Below are positions 9,566-18,495 of a DNA stretch of 64,000 nucleotides, piece by piece. Where the stretch lies: the NCBI RefSeq assembly GCF_963667135.1, contig NZ_OY762974.1:2728001-2792000 (forward strand), given 5' to 3'. The translations under genes and the position numbers were made by a program. The number at the start of each line of letters is the position of its first letter. Positions within the stretch are counted from its first letter, which is position 1. This DNA comes from an uncultured Macellibacteroides sp. Its GTDB lineage: Bacteria; Bacteroidota; Bacteroidia; Bacteroidales; Tannerellaceae. Below the pieces are notes generated by a model. It saw only the letters and a program-made list of their open reading frames with translations, had not been told where the DNA came from and made no database searches.

Positions 9566-9698
9566 ATTGTAAAAAGAGAATGAGTTTAATCGCTTATATG
9601 TTTCTTAAAGAACATAGATTTGCTACGTTCTTATCGCGAGCGCTTCTGCAAATCCAGCGCAAAAGTAGTAAAAAAATATGTTATGGTACCCGTAACCC

Positions 9699-9728
9699 TT
9701 TAAAAGTTTTATAAAAATATTAAATTTG
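9699..9728 (+). promoter_or_regulatory. Promoter of the lipid kinase gene
   Basis: TTTA, 18 bp, then TAAATTTG at 9721-9728. The -7 is a perfect TAnnTTTG and lies 27 bp before the ATG at 9756. An in-frame TTG at 9726 falls inside the promoter and is therefore not the start. Confidence 0.65.
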
Positions 9729-9755
9729 CAATCGAATTGTAAAAAAAAAGATATA

Positions 9756-10727
9756 ATGAATGATCAAAAGGTATCTGTGCATGCGATAATTAATCCGATT
9801 TCAGGTGTAGGTTCCAAGCGGGCTATCCCAAAGATGATCGAAGAAATTTGTTCCAGGAATAATAGCTCATTGACAATATCTTTTACTGAGTATGCCGGTC
9901 ATGCTAGTCTGCTTACCCAGCAGGCGATCGACTCGGGCGCTAATTATATTATTGCTGTAGGGGGCGATGGTACAGTGAATGAGATAGCCAAGACTATGTT
10001 GTATTCGCCCGCTATTTTGGGTATTGTACCCAAAGGATCTGGAAACGGACTTGCCCGTGAATTACATATTCCCATGGATTCAAAAAAAGCGCTTGAAGTT
10101 ATTTTAAAAGGGAACGTAACAACAATTGATTGCTGCAAAGCAAACGAACGGGTCTTTTTCTGTACCTGCGGTGTGGGATTCGACGCAGCTGTAAGTCAGA
10201 AGTTTGCCAACGAGAAAAGAAGAGGATCCCTCACGTATATAAAAAACACGATTGAAGAATACCTTAGTTACAAACCTCAACCTTATGAATTGCTGGTCGA
10301 CAATCAGACTATCAAAGAAAAAGCCTTTCTTGTTGCTTGCGGAAATGCTTCACAGTATGGTAACAATGCGTTTATTGCTCCTCATGCAAATATACAGGAT
10401 GGAATGATGGATCTTACGATTCTTTCGCCATTTACTCCGCTTGATATTGCTCCGCTTGCCATTCAATTGTTTACGAAGCAGATTGACCGGAATAGTAAAA
10501 TTATGACTATGAAAGCAAAGCAGGTAACAATTATACGCCAGCAGGATGGAGTTATGCATCTTGACGGAGAGCCGGTTATGGCGGATGCAACTATAAATAT
10601 AAATATTATTCCCGCTGCATTAAAAGTATTTACGCCAGAAGTTATCTCTTTTTCCAGAGAAGTTCATAATCTTTTCGGAGAAGTAACCCGTTTTTTTGAT
10701 AAACGACTTCCTTACATTTTTAAATAG
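9756..10727 (+). CDS. Diacylglycerol/sphingosine kinase-family lipid kinase
   Basis: A 323-residue cytosolic lipid kinase of the DAGK catalytic fold. The glycine-rich nucleotide motif VGGDGTVNEI lies near residue 70, followed by GIVPKGSGNGLAREL, both diagnostic of the family. The C-terminal domain contains the LDGEPV motif. It could phosphorylate diacylglycerol or, given the divergent serine palmitoyltransferase-like gene, a sphingoid base; the substrate is inferred. The ATG at 9756 is preferred because the TAnnTTTG promoter element lies 27 bp upstream. Confidence 0.85.
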   Translation: MNDQKVSVHAIINPISGVGSKRAIPKMIEEICSRNNSSLTISFTEYAGHASLLTQQAIDSGANYIIAVGGDGTVNEIAKTMLYSPAILGIVPKGSGNGLARELHIPMDSKKALEVILKGNVTTIDCCKANERVFFCTCGVGFDAAVSQKFANEKRRGSLTYIKNTIEEYLSYKPQPYELLVDNQTIKEKAFLVACGNASQYGNNAFIAPHANIQDGMMDLTILSPFTPLDIAPLAIQLFTKQIDRNSKIMTMKAKQVTIIRQQDGVMHLDGEPVMADATININIIPAALKVFTPEVISFSREVHNLFGEVTRFFDKRLPYIFK

Positions 10728-11425
10728 TAGTTTTTTGTTAGTTCCTTGTAGTCATTGGTGTACTGATGTCGGCCTTCTTCGATGATAAGCTGTGTTTTCT
10801 CGCACGTTTTGGCTTGATTTGCAGACAGCTCAACCAATATTCGCTTGGGAGCGGATTGAGGTGTTGGTAAAATAAGCGTTTCGCGTGTTTTGAAAAGTCG
10901 GGTGGAGGGGAGCAGTTCGTTTAACTCGTCCTGCTGTGATGCTGGAAGAATCAGTGAGACCTTTCCATTTGGTGTAAGAAGTTGTCTGCTTCCATTAAGT
11001 AACTGACTTAAAGGAAGAGTATCGTTGTGGCGGGCTTTGTTTCGCTGATTGTCGGGCCCTTTTAATGAATTTAAAAAATAGGGTGGATTGGATACAATCA
11101 GATCGTATCTTTGGTCCGTAGACGCGGCATAGCTTTGAATTGAAGTGCAGTTAACCTTGATCTGATCCTTAAATACAGAGGCTTCAATGTTTTCTTTTGC
11201 CTGATTACAGGCTGCTTCATCAATATCTATAGCTTCAATAATTGCATTGGACCGTTGTGCAAGCATTAAAGCAATTAATCCGGTTCCGGTACCAACGTCA
11301 AGGATTCTGCTAGAATCCGAAACAGTTGCCCACGAACCTAACAAAACACCGTCGGTGCCGACTTTCATGGCACATTTATCATGCCAGACTGTAAAATTCT
11401 TAAATTTAAAAAAGGGAGTTGCCAT
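10712..11425 (-). CDS. trmN6: TrmN6, tRNA1(Val) A37 N6-methyltransferase
   Basis: A Rossmann-fold SAM-dependent methyltransferase of 237 residues that forms m6A37 in tRNA-Val. It shows the SAM motif DVGTGTGLIALM near residue 41 and the N6-methylase signature SNPPYF near residue 111. The N-terminal segment with DGVLLGSWA is typical of the YfiC/TrmN6 group. It converges with the lipid kinase, overlapping its 3' end by 16 bp, and is divergent from lon. Confidence 0.9.
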   Translation of the reverse strand: MATPFFKFKNFTVWHDKCAMKVGTDGVLLGSWATVSDSSRILDVGTGTGLIALMLAQRSNAIIEAIDIDEAACNQAKENIEASVFKDQIKVNCTSIQSYAASTDQRYDLIVSNPPYFLNSLKGPDNQRNKARHNDTLPLSQLLNGSRQLLTPNGKVSLILPASQQDELNELLPSTRLFKTRETLILPTPQSAPKRILVELSANQAKTCEKTQLIIEEGRHQYTNDYKELTKNYYLKM

Positions 11426-11444
11426 ACTTTAATTAAAGGTGGCG

Positions 11445-11482
11445 CAAATGTATACATTTTTGGGCTTAATTTATTATCTTTG
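11445..11482. promoter_or_regulatory. Divergent promoter pair for trmN6 and lon
   Basis: TACATTTG on the minus strand (11445-11452), 20 bp before trmN6, and TATCTTTG on the plus strand (11475-11482), 41 bp before lon. Both match the -7 consensus. The -33 boxes are weak. Confidence 0.55.
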
Positions 11483-11522
11483 GCACGTTTATTGTTTGTG
11501 TATGAAAACAATGTAATTAAGT

Positions 11523-13985
11523 ATGATAAAAAATAGAATGGTAAGATTAACCGAAGATTTGTACGACGATCTGGAAGATGATATGGGATTGGTAGTTCCA
11601 ATTCTAACTGAATGCGACGTGGATGAAGATTTCATGGAAGGTATTGAGAGTGTAGGTAACGAACTTCCCATTTTACCTCTTCGTAATATGGTTCTTTTTC
11701 CAGGAGTAGCTATGCCTGTCATGATTGGTCGGCAGAAATCACTTCGTTTAGTGAAAGAAGTTCAGGGCAAAAAAATATTAATCGGGGTGGTTTGCCAAAA
11801 AGACAAAGATACTGATGATCCAGGGCTGGATGATTTGTATACTGTTGGAGTGGTGGCCGAAATTGTCCGTATTCTGGATATGCCTGATGGTACAACTACG
11901 GCAATTTTACAAGGGAAAAAGCGATTTGAATTAAAGGAGATTACAAACACAGAGCCTTATTTAAAAGGAAAAGTTGAACTTCTTGACGATATAGTTCCTG
12001 ACAAGAAAGATCGTGAGTTTGAGGCCTTGATTTCAACAATCAAGGATCTGACAATAAAGATGCTGAAATCCAATGCAGAACCTAGCCGCGATGTTGTTTT
12101 TTCAATAAAGAACAATAAAAACGTTATCTATCTCGTAAACTTCTCTTGTAGTAACATTCCAAGTGGTGCTGCGGAAAAGATGGAGTTGTTGCTTATTGGA
12201 GATATGAAGGACAGAGCTTACCGCTTGTTGTTTATTCTAAACAGGGAATATCAGTTGTTAGAATTGAAAAATTCAATTCAATTGAAAACGCATGAAGATA
12301 TTAACCAGCAGCAACGCGAATATTTTTTACAGCAACAGATTAAGACAATACAGGAGGAATTAGGCGGAAACATCAATGAGCAGGAAATTAAAGAATTAAG
12401 GGCTAAGGCTTCCAAGAAAAAATGGCCTGCCGAAGTTGCCGAAGTTTTTGAAAAGGAACTTCGTAAGCTTGAAAGGCTTCATCCTCAGAGTCCTGATTTT
12501 TCTATTCAGACACAGTATGTTCAAGCCATCGTTAATCTGCCATGGAACGAGTACAGTAAAGATAATTTTAATCTGAAGCATGCAGAAAAAGTGCTTGACA
12601 GAGATCATTATGGCTTGGAGAAAGTAAAGGAACGGATCATTGAGCATTTAGCGGTACTGAAGCTTAAAGGTGATATGAAATCGCCGATTATTTGCTTGTA
12701 TGGACCTCCTGGAGTTGGAAAGACTTCTTTAGGAAAGTCCATTGCAGAGGCATTGCACCGTAAATATGTACGTATCTCGCTTGGAGGTTTACATGATGAA
12801 GCGGAAATCAGAGGTCATCGTCGTACCTATATTGGCGCGATGTCTGGTCGGATTATTCAAAATATTCAGAAGGCCGGAACTTCTAATCCTGTGTTTATTC
12901 TGGATGAAATTGATAAAATCACTGCCGATTTTAAAGGTGATCCTGCATCTGCGTTACTTGAAGTGCTGGACCCCGAGCAAAATAATGCTTTTCACGATAA
13001 TTATCTTGACGTAGACTTTGACTTGAGCAAGGTTATGTTTATTGCTACCGCGAACAATATAAACTCAATATCACAGCCTTTGCTGGATCGTATGGAGCTG
13101 ATTGAAGTGAGCGGATATATCATTGAGGAGAAAGTTGAGATTGCTGCCAAGCATCTTGTTCCAAAACAATTGGAAGCGCATGGTATTCCTAAAAAGTCTG
13201 TTAAGTTCCCAAAGAAAACGCTGCAGGTAATTGTTGAATCTTATACTCGTGAGAGTGGCGTACGTGAACTTGATAAGATGATTGCAAAGGTACTTCGTAA
13301 GATTGCCCGTAAAATTGCTACAAATGATACTGTTCCAGAATCTGTTATGCCTGAAGATTTACATGAGTATCTGGGAGCTGTTACCTACAATAGTGATAAA
13401 TATCAGGGAAATGAATACGCGGGAGTAGTAACCGGACTTGCATGGACTTCTGTAGGAGGAGAGATCCTTTTTGTTGAATCAAGTCTGAGTAAGGGTAAAG
13501 GTTCAAAGTTGACGCTTACTGGTAACCTGGGTGATGTGATGAAAGAATCTGCCGTTTTGGCACTTGAATATATTCATGCACATGCATCACAGTTTGGTAT
13601 AAACGAGGATCTTTTCGAAAATTGGAATGTGCATGTTCATGTTCCTGAAGGAGCAATACCTAAAGACGGTCCCAGTGCAGGTGTGACTATGGTAACTTCG
13701 TTGGTCTCTGCTTTTACACAACGTAAGGTTAGACCCAATATGGCTATGACTGGTGAGATTACATTGCGGGGAAAGGTTCTTCCTGTTGGAGGAATAAAAG
13801 AGAAAATTCTTGCTGCCAAACGTGCCGGTATTAAAACTCTAATTCTTTGCAGTGAAAACAAAAAAGATATAGATGAAATAAAGGAGGATTACCTGAAAGG
13901 GTTGGAATTTAACTATGTTGAAGATATAAGGCAGGTTGTTGATCTGGCTTTGTTGGATGATAAGGTTGATCATCCGATTTTCTAA
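11523..13985 (+). CDS. lon: Lon ATP-dependent protease
   Basis: A cytosolic AAA+ serine protease of 820 residues that degrades misfolded and regulatory proteins. Order: LON substrate domain (about 45-240), coiled linker, AAA+ module with Walker A GPPGVGKT near 394 and Walker B FILDEIDK near 458, and a C-terminal protease domain with the Ser718 (PKDGPSAG) and Lys761 (GGIKEKILAAKR) dyad. It starts at the ATG 41 bp after the TATCTTTG promoter element. It is monocistronic, ended by a bidirectional terminator shared with the DUF5606 gene. Confidence 0.97.
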   Translation: MIKNRMVRLTEDLYDDLEDDMGLVVPILTECDVDEDFMEGIESVGNELPILPLRNMVLFPGVAMPVMIGRQKSLRLVKEVQGKKILIGVVCQKDKDTDDPGLDDLYTVGVVAEIVRILDMPDGTTTAILQGKKRFELKEITNTEPYLKGKVELLDDIVPDKKDREFEALISTIKDLTIKMLKSNAEPSRDVVFSIKNNKNVIYLVNFSCSNIPSGAAEKMELLLIGDMKDRAYRLLFILNREYQLLELKNSIQLKTHEDINQQQREYFLQQQIKTIQEELGGNINEQEIKELRAKASKKKWPAEVAEVFEKELRKLERLHPQSPDFSIQTQYVQAIVNLPWNEYSKDNFNLKHAEKVLDRDHYGLEKVKERIIEHLAVLKLKGDMKSPIICLYGPPGVGKTSLGKSIAEALHRKYVRISLGGLHDEAEIRGHRRTYIGAMSGRIIQNIQKAGTSNPVFILDEIDKITADFKGDPASALLEVLDPEQNNAFHDNYLDVDFDLSKVMFIATANNINSISQPLLDRMELIEVSGYIIEEKVEIAAKHLVPKQLEAHGIPKKSVKFPKKTLQVIVESYTRESGVRELDKMIAKVLRKIARKIATNDTVPESVMPEDLHEYLGAVTYNSDKYQGNEYAGVVTGLAWTSVGGEILFVESSLSKGKGSKLTLTGNLGDVMKESAVLALEYIHAHASQFGINEDLFENWNVHVHVPEGAIPKDGPSAGVTMVTSLVSAFTQRKVRPNMAMTGEITLRGKVLPVGGIKEKILAAKRAGIKTLILCSENKKDIDEIKEDYLKGLEFNYVEDIRQVVDLALLDDKVDHPIF

Positions 13986-14031
13986 AAAAGAATAAAGGCG
14001 TAGGGATTATCTTACGCCTTTATTCTTTTTT
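13985..14031. terminator. Bidirectional terminator between lon and DUF5606
   Basis: Long inverted arms AAAGAATAAAGGCGTA and TACGCCTTTATTCTTT, with A- and T-runs on both flanks, placed between two convergent stops. Confidence 0.9.
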
Positions 14032-14458
14032 AATTTTCTGTTTCTGTTTCAGCTTCCTCCGTTTTATCTTCTGGAGTAAAGTCCGTGATTCCTGCTGCGA
14101 TCAGCATGTTATACCATGAAATCAGTTTCTTTATATCACTGGGATAAACGCGTTCGCGGTCAAAATTAGGAAGCACTTCTGCCATATACGCGCGTAGCAC
14201 TTCTGGCTTAGCTGCCGAATCAATTGATGCCTGGTTTCCGTTTTCTTTATTTTTTACAGAAGTCAACACTTCATGCAAAGGAACTTCTGTCTCATCCGTA
14301 TATATAGCAATATCTCCTAAAGAAATTACTTTATCTTTGGCATAAGCAGGTACTCTTTTCTTGTCGATCAGTGATTCAACGATCAACATGTTTTTTCCTT
14401 GTGAAACCAGTTTAAATAATCCGGGTTTACCGGAAATAGACAAGATAGTCTTCAACAT
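14030..14458 (-). CDS. DUF5606-type Bacteroidetes conserved protein
   Basis: A 142-residue protein conserved in Bacteroidetes with no assigned function. The N-terminal half is a beta-rich domain (ISGKPGLFKLVSQGKN, DKVISLGDIAIYT); the C-terminal part is a helical segment (about 90-125) and an acidic Glu/Thr tail. The ATG at 14458 is chosen over an upstream in-frame start because the -7 element TACATTTG lies at 14493-14500, leaving a short leader. It converges with lon. Confidence 0.75.
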   Translation of the reverse strand: MLKTILSISGKPGLFKLVSQGKNMLIVESLIDKKRVPAYAKDKVISLGDIAIYTDETEVPLHEVLTSVKNKENGNQASIDSAAKPEVLRAYMAEVLPNFDRERVYPSDIKKLISWYNMLIAAGITDFTPEDKTEEAETETEN

Positions 14459-14492
14459 AATTTTCTTTTCTATAGTGTTAAACTTTAAGCTG

Positions 14493-14500
14493 CAAATGTA
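14493..14500 (-). promoter_or_regulatory. -7 element for the DUF5606 gene
   Basis: TACATTTG on the minus strand, 35 bp before the ATG. It decides the start, because the longer in-frame reading begins within a few bases of it. Confidence 0.5.
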
Positions 14501-14598
14501 GCACAAGTATACCGAAATATTGATAATTGAAATTGGAAAAATGCATAAAACATGGTTTGTCTGTAATAAAGAGTGCAGTTTGTTTAGCTTTTTGGGGA

Positions 14599-15195
14599 TT
14601 ATTTGCCATTTTCTTCTGTATTTTGGACTTTCTCAATAAATGCTTTAACTTGAGGAATAAGTGCCCTTACTCCATCGTTATATATAATATAGTTGGCCTT
14701 TTCTTTTTTTATATCATCCGGTAATTGATTATTTACTCTGGTTTTTACCTCTTCCTTACTTGCATGGTCGCGATCCATAGCTCTTTGAATACGAATCTTT
14801 TCAGGGGCATATACAAGAAGTGTAATATCTGTAAATTTGTTGAAGCCTGATTCAAAAAGAATAGCAGACTCTAACGCGCATATATTTTTGTGTTGCAGTT
14901 CTGCCCATGAGATAAAATCTTTGAAGACTTCCGGATGGATTATATTATTAACCTTCTGAAGGATTTCAGGATCATTAAAAATTAGTCCTGCCAGCTTTTT
15001 TTTGTCAATACCGTTGGGCGTGTAGATTGTTTCTCCAAAAAGATCGGTAAGTCCTTTTCGTATGACAGGAGACTTTTGCGTAAGACGTTTGCTTTCCTCA
15101 TCGGCAATATACACGGGTATTCCAGATAGTTCCATTAATGTGGATACTATAGATTTACCACTTCCAATTCCACCGGTAATACCTATCGTTATCAT
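14599..15195 (-). CDS. coaE: Dephospho-CoA kinase
   Basis: CoaE phosphorylates dephospho-CoA in the last step of coenzyme A synthesis. The 198 residues start with the P-loop GITGGIGSGKS and include the CoaE features DEESKRLTQ near residue 32 and ARVNNQ-like VNNQLPDD near residue 159. Its start is 2 bp downstream of the YbbR-like gene's stop, within a leftward cluster nusB, yajC, ybbR, coaE that may be partly co-transcribed. Confidence 0.95.
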   Translation of the reverse strand: MITIGITGGIGSGKSIVSTLMELSGIPVYIADEESKRLTQKSPVIRKGLTDLFGETIYTPNGIDKKKLAGLIFNDPEILQKVNNIIHPEVFKDFISWAELQHKNICALESAILFESGFNKFTDITLLVYAPEKIRIQRAMDRDHASKEEVKTRVNNQLPDDIKKEKANYIIYNDGVRALIPQVKAFIEKVQNTEENGK

Positions 15196-15197
15196 TC

Positions 15198-16202
15198 CTA
15201 GTTATTTTGTTCGAGTATAAATTCTATTTTGTCGGGATGGATTGTCGGAGAAAGAATCCAGTCAGGTTTCTTAGTTAGCTTTATGGATACTGTTCCGGAT
15301 ACATTTTGCTCGAGATCGGCATATAAAACTTCTACAGCGAATTCGTCTGCGTTAAGCTGCTTAAATCGGGAAAGTGGTACATTACAGGTAACCTGAACTG
15401 ATGATGGAAAAGTACGCAATGTATATTCTTTGGGCAGATTACTGCATTTTACAGGAATGTTGAGCGTTTTCTCTGTATATTCTTCAATAGGAAATGTGAT
15501 TGTAACTAGCTTAGGTTCAAAACGTACACCTTTAATTGGAAGTATGTTAAAAGTACGAGTAAATGTTTTTTTAGCTCCGTCTATCTTTGTGAATACCGTT
15601 TTGATTGTCGTGATGCTATCTAATAAATTTTCGCCGGAATATACCTTTACGACGGACGGACTAACGGTTATATCGCCTGCAAGTGAGTAACCGGGTTTAG
15701 GTCGAAGAGATCCATTAAATTCAACAGGAATATTCCTGCTTTTTAATGGAGTATAGGGTATTTTCACCATCTGGGGTTCAAAGCTAATTAGGGTGGTGGT
15801 GGCTATAAGTTGTTTTAGAATATCACTTTCTATAACTTTTTTACTTATTACAAATGTTCCTTTTTTGTTTGAAAGGGAATTAAGTGAAGGTTCAATCGGT
15901 AAAAATGTTCGGCCCAAAGAATAGTTAAGCAACACGCTTCCCTTGTCTCTGACTTTTACCTTAATGCTATTAGGTAGCGTGTCGGAGAATGCGATATTGG
16001 TTGGAACATTCTTATATCTGACCGGTATAGAAAGTTCTATTTCGTAATCTTGCTGCAGGCTTTGTAACATCCAAAAGCCAATAGAAAGAAGTACAAAAAA
16101 GAAAAAGATTAAGACTTCCTTCCATCCTTGCTGACGTAACAGAGTCTTAATCTTTTTTGGTGCAGACTTGAATGTTGAAATAAAGACTTCAAGTCGTGAC
16201 AT
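15198..16202 (-). CDS. YbbR-like domain protein
   Basis: A 334-residue protein with one membrane segment near residues 28-48 (VLIFFFFVLLSIGFWML) and a C-terminal periplasmic portion built of repeated beta-rich YbbR-like modules. In Firmicutes YbbR (CdaR) regulates diadenylate cyclase; there is no cyclase gene here, so a broader envelope role is likely but unproven. It lies between yajC and coaE, 10 bp after yajC. Confidence 0.85.
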   Translation of the reverse strand: MSRLEVFISTFKSAPKKIKTLLRQQGWKEVLIFFFFVLLSIGFWMLQSLQQDYEIELSIPVRYKNVPTNIAFSDTLPNSIKVKVRDKGSVLLNYSLGRTFLPIEPSLNSLSNKKGTFVISKKVIESDILKQLIATTTLISFEPQMVKIPYTPLKSRNIPVEFNGSLRPKPGYSLAGDITVSPSVVKVYSGENLLDSITTIKTVFTKIDGAKKTFTRTFNILPIKGVRFEPKLVTITFPIEEYTEKTLNIPVKCSNLPKEYTLRTFPSSVQVTCNVPLSRFKQLNADEFAVEVLYADLEQNVSGTVSIKLTKKPDWILSPTIHPDKIEFILEQNN

Positions 16203-16212
16203 GTAATTTTAT

Positions 16213-16524
16213 TTACTTTTGTTGCGCGTCTTCTGCAGATGCAAAGATTGAAGTTTTGTCAACACGGATACGAACGCCTTCTGCTATTTCGATAGACATA
16301 TAATGATCGCTGATTTCCTTGATTTTACCGTAGATACCTCCGGCAGTAATCACTTTGTCTCCAACTTTAAGCGCTTCACGAGATTTTTGAATCTCTTTTT
16401 GTTTCTTCTGCTGCGGACGAATCATAAAGAAGTAGAAAATGGCTACTACCACAACCATCATTAAAATGCCAGTCCATTGAGACTGTCCTCCTGCTGCCTG
16501 AAGGAAAATACTAAGTAAGCTCAT
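16213..16524 (-). CDS. yajC: YajC, Sec translocon accessory subunit
   Basis: A small 103-residue membrane protein of the SecDF-YajC complex. It has one N-terminal membrane segment (about 18-37, ILMMVVVVAIFYFFMI) followed by the family motif RPQQKKQKE and a soluble GDKVITAGGIYGKI region. A -7-type TACATTTG lies upstream at 16570-16577, just before the nusB stop, so it can be transcribed separately. Confidence 0.93.
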   Translation of the reverse strand: MSLLSIFLQAAGGQSQWTGILMMVVVVAIFYFFMIRPQQKKQKEIQKSREALKVGDKVITAGGIYGKIKEISDHYMSIEIAEGVRIRVDKTSIFASAEDAQQK

Positions 16525-16569
16525 ACTTTTAATTTTAAACGTTATACTGGTTTACATATGTAATTATTG

Positions 16570-16577
16570 CAAATGTA
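16570..16577 (-). promoter_or_regulatory. -7 element of yajC promoter
   Basis: TACATTTG on the minus strand, 46 bp before the yajC ATG, with a TTGA about 21 bp further upstream. Confidence 0.45.
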
Positions 16578-16587
16578 ACGATTATTA

Positions 16588-17514
16588 TCAATCTTTGATC
16601 AATAACCTTTCATTTTTTAACTCAGTAACCACAGAATCCAGGATTCCATTGATAAATATACCACTTTTGGGTGTACTATAATGTTTTGCAGTGTCAATGT
16701 ATTCGTTTAGAGTTACATTAATTGGAATAGAAGGGAAGTTTAAAATTTCGGCAAGAGCAACCTGCATGATAATCTGATCCATATTGGCTATGCGTTCGCT
16801 CTCCCAGTTTTTCATGTGCTTCTGAATGCGTTCACGATATTCGCTTCCTTTTAGCAAAGACTGACGGAATAGTTTTATTGCAAATTCCTGATCTTCCAGA
16901 TCCTTGAACATGGGTAACAGGCTTTGTTTAGTACCTGCGACTTCGCTAAACTTTTTGATTGTTTTCAGTGTAAATGTTTGGATGATCTCAATGTCGTCGT
17001 TCCAGTAAATGCTTTTATCTTCAAGGTAGGATTCAATCTCTTCGTTTCCGCAAATTAGTTTCTTGAAAGCATTTCGCCAGAACTCTTTATCTGTTTCGTA
17101 TGAATCGTTTTCGTTTGCAAGATATTCACTATAAAGCTCGGAATTCAAGATTAAATCCAGTACAGACTTAATGAAATCTTCATCATTATTCCAGGAAATG
17201 CCTTGTTCTTTAACGTATGTTGCTAGCGATTCATTTCCTTCAATTTGCATTGCCAAACGGTTTTCTGCAAAACGCATGTTCGGATTCAATTCTTCCTGGG
17301 TTGGCACATACTTGTTTTTACGGTTGTCCAGAAGTCTTTTTTGAAGATTTGTCGTTTCAACAATCAGAAGAAGAAAATAATGATATAAGTCGTATGACTT
17401 TTGAAGACTGAAAAGCAATTCGTTTTCTGCAGTTTTGAGGTCTTTGTTTCCGTTTTGATAGTACGCATATACTATCTGTAAAACTTTAATGCGAATTAAA
17501 ATTCTGTTGATCAT
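16588..17514 (-). CDS. nusB: NusB, transcription antitermination factor (long Bacteroidetes form)
   Basis: NusB binds boxA RNA with S10 to support rRNA antitermination. The 308 residues are about twice the E. coli length; the NusB fold is at the C-terminus (about 180-305, with FRQSLLKGSEYRERI and NVTLNEYIDTAKHYSTPKSG), while the N-terminal half is an added helical region usual in Bacteroidetes. A TACCTTTG element lies at 17548-17555. The C-terminal signature makes the call secure. Confidence 0.9.
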   Translation of the reverse strand: MINRILIRIKVLQIVYAYYQNGNKDLKTAENELLFSLQKSYDLYHYFLLLIVETTNLQKRLLDNRKNKYVPTQEELNPNMRFAENRLAMQIEGNESLATYVKEQGISWNNDEDFIKSVLDLILNSELYSEYLANENDSYETDKEFWRNAFKKLICGNEEIESYLEDKSIYWNDDIEIIQTFTLKTIKKFSEVAGTKQSLLPMFKDLEDQEFAIKLFRQSLLKGSEYRERIQKHMKNWESERIANMDQIIMQVALAEILNFPSIPINVTLNEYIDTAKHYSTPKSGIFINGILDSVVTELKNERLLIKD

Positions 17515-17547
17515 CGTTTGAAGGAACTACTTGTTTAAATTTGATTG

Positions 17548-17555
17548 CAAAGGTA
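17548..17555 (-). promoter_or_regulatory. -7 element of nusB promoter
   Basis: TACCTTTG on the minus strand, 33 bp before the nusB ATG; the -33 box is weak. Confidence 0.5.
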
Positions 17556-17736
17556 GGTATTCTTTTTTGTTTTCGTATTCCCTTTATACTTTTTTTATTA
17601 TTACTGCAAATTCTTTTACTTTATGGCACAATACGTTATGTTTTTTTTCGTTAATATAGTTGATATTTAAAAAAAAATATCCATATTTGGAACATATTAA
17701 GAGTTGAGGGTGATTATTTAAACAAAGTTTGCTGTT

Positions 17737-18096
17737 ATGGAAGATTCAGAGAAGAAAATAAATGTTGAGACGAGTGATAAAGAGATCATATACTCAAGAG
17801 CAATCAAAGCCGGCAAGAGAATTTATTACCTCGATGTGAAGAAGAATCTAAAAGATGATTTATTCCTGGCTATAACTGAAAGCAAAAAGGTTCAGTCTAA
17901 AGATGGAAATCAGGCAACTTTTGAAAAACATAAGATTTTTTTATATAAGGAAGATTTTGAAAAATTTGTAGAAGGTTTGTCCGATGTAATTGGATATATT
18001 CAGATACATAACGGTGACGCAACCGCAAGTCAGGAGAAAAAGGATGATTTGGAAGATTCAACTGACGGGGATATAAAACTTTCAATAGACTTTTAA
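17737..18096 (+). CDS. DUF3276 (PUR-alpha-like) protein
   Basis: A 119-residue protein of the PUR-domain DUF3276 family, common in Bacteroidetes and predicted to bind single-stranded nucleic acid. The PUR-like pattern of aromatic and basic residues is seen in YSRAIKAGKRIYYLDVKK and HKIFLYKEDFEKF (residues about 25-90), followed by an acidic tail ending in DGDIKLSIDF. It is monocistronic with its own downstream terminator. The biological role is not known. Confidence 0.8.
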   Translation: MEDSEKKINVETSDKEIIYSRAIKAGKRIYYLDVKKNLKDDLFLAITESKKVQSKDGNQATFEKHKIFLYKEDFEKFVEGLSDVIGYIQIHNGDATASQEKKDDLEDSTDGDIKLSIDF

Positions 18097-18115
18097 AAAA
18101 TTTAAATACAAAATA

Positions 18116-18157
18116 CAACGGGCTGTTTATCTGATTGCAGATTAAACAGCCCGTTAT
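18116..18157. terminator. Bidirectional terminator after DUF3276 gene
   Basis: Inverted arms AACGGGCTGTTTA and TAAACAGCCCGTT with a short loop, between convergent genes (DUF3276 and ferredoxin). Confidence 0.85.
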
Positions 18158-18203
18158 TTATATAGGCATTTTTATTAGATGCCTATTCATTTTTTACTTG
18201 TAA

Positions 18204-18374
18204 TTATGCTACCGGATGGATAGCTTCTGTAGGACATACATCAGCGCAAGTACCGCAGTCTGTACACATTTCAGGATCAATCTTATAGATGTCGCCTTCA
18301 GAAATTGCTCCTACCGGACACTCGTCAATACAAGTACCGCATGCAATGCAATCTTCACTAATTAAATAAGCCAT
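18204..18374 (-). CDS. 2[4Fe-4S] ferredoxin
   Basis: A 56-residue bacterial-type ferredoxin. Two complete cluster motifs are visible, CIACGTCIDECP (about residues 9-20) and CTDCGTCADVCP (about 37-48), each of the form CxxCxxCxxxCP. It would carry low-potential electrons for anaerobic enzymes such as pyruvate:ferredoxin oxidoreductase. It starts at the ATG 38 bp after the TATTTTTG promoter element and ends at TAA. The gene is too short for many gene callers. Confidence 0.95.
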   Translation of the reverse strand: MAYLISEDCIACGTCIDECPVGAISEGDIYKIDPEMCTDCGTCADVCPTEAIHPVA

Positions 18375-18412
18375 TTTCTTAAACGTTTAAAATTTGTAAC
18401 TATTAGTTGATG

Positions 18413-18420
18413 CAAAAATA
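18413..18420 (-). promoter_or_regulatory. -7 element of ferredoxin promoter
   Basis: TATTTTTG on the minus strand, with TTTT about 18-19 bp upstream; 38 bp before the ATG. Confidence 0.6.
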
Positions 18421-18495
18421 GGGCTTTCTTTGTATTAAAAAAATTAGTTTCCCTATTATTTACGAAGAATGTTCTTTTTTTTTGAATCATGACTC

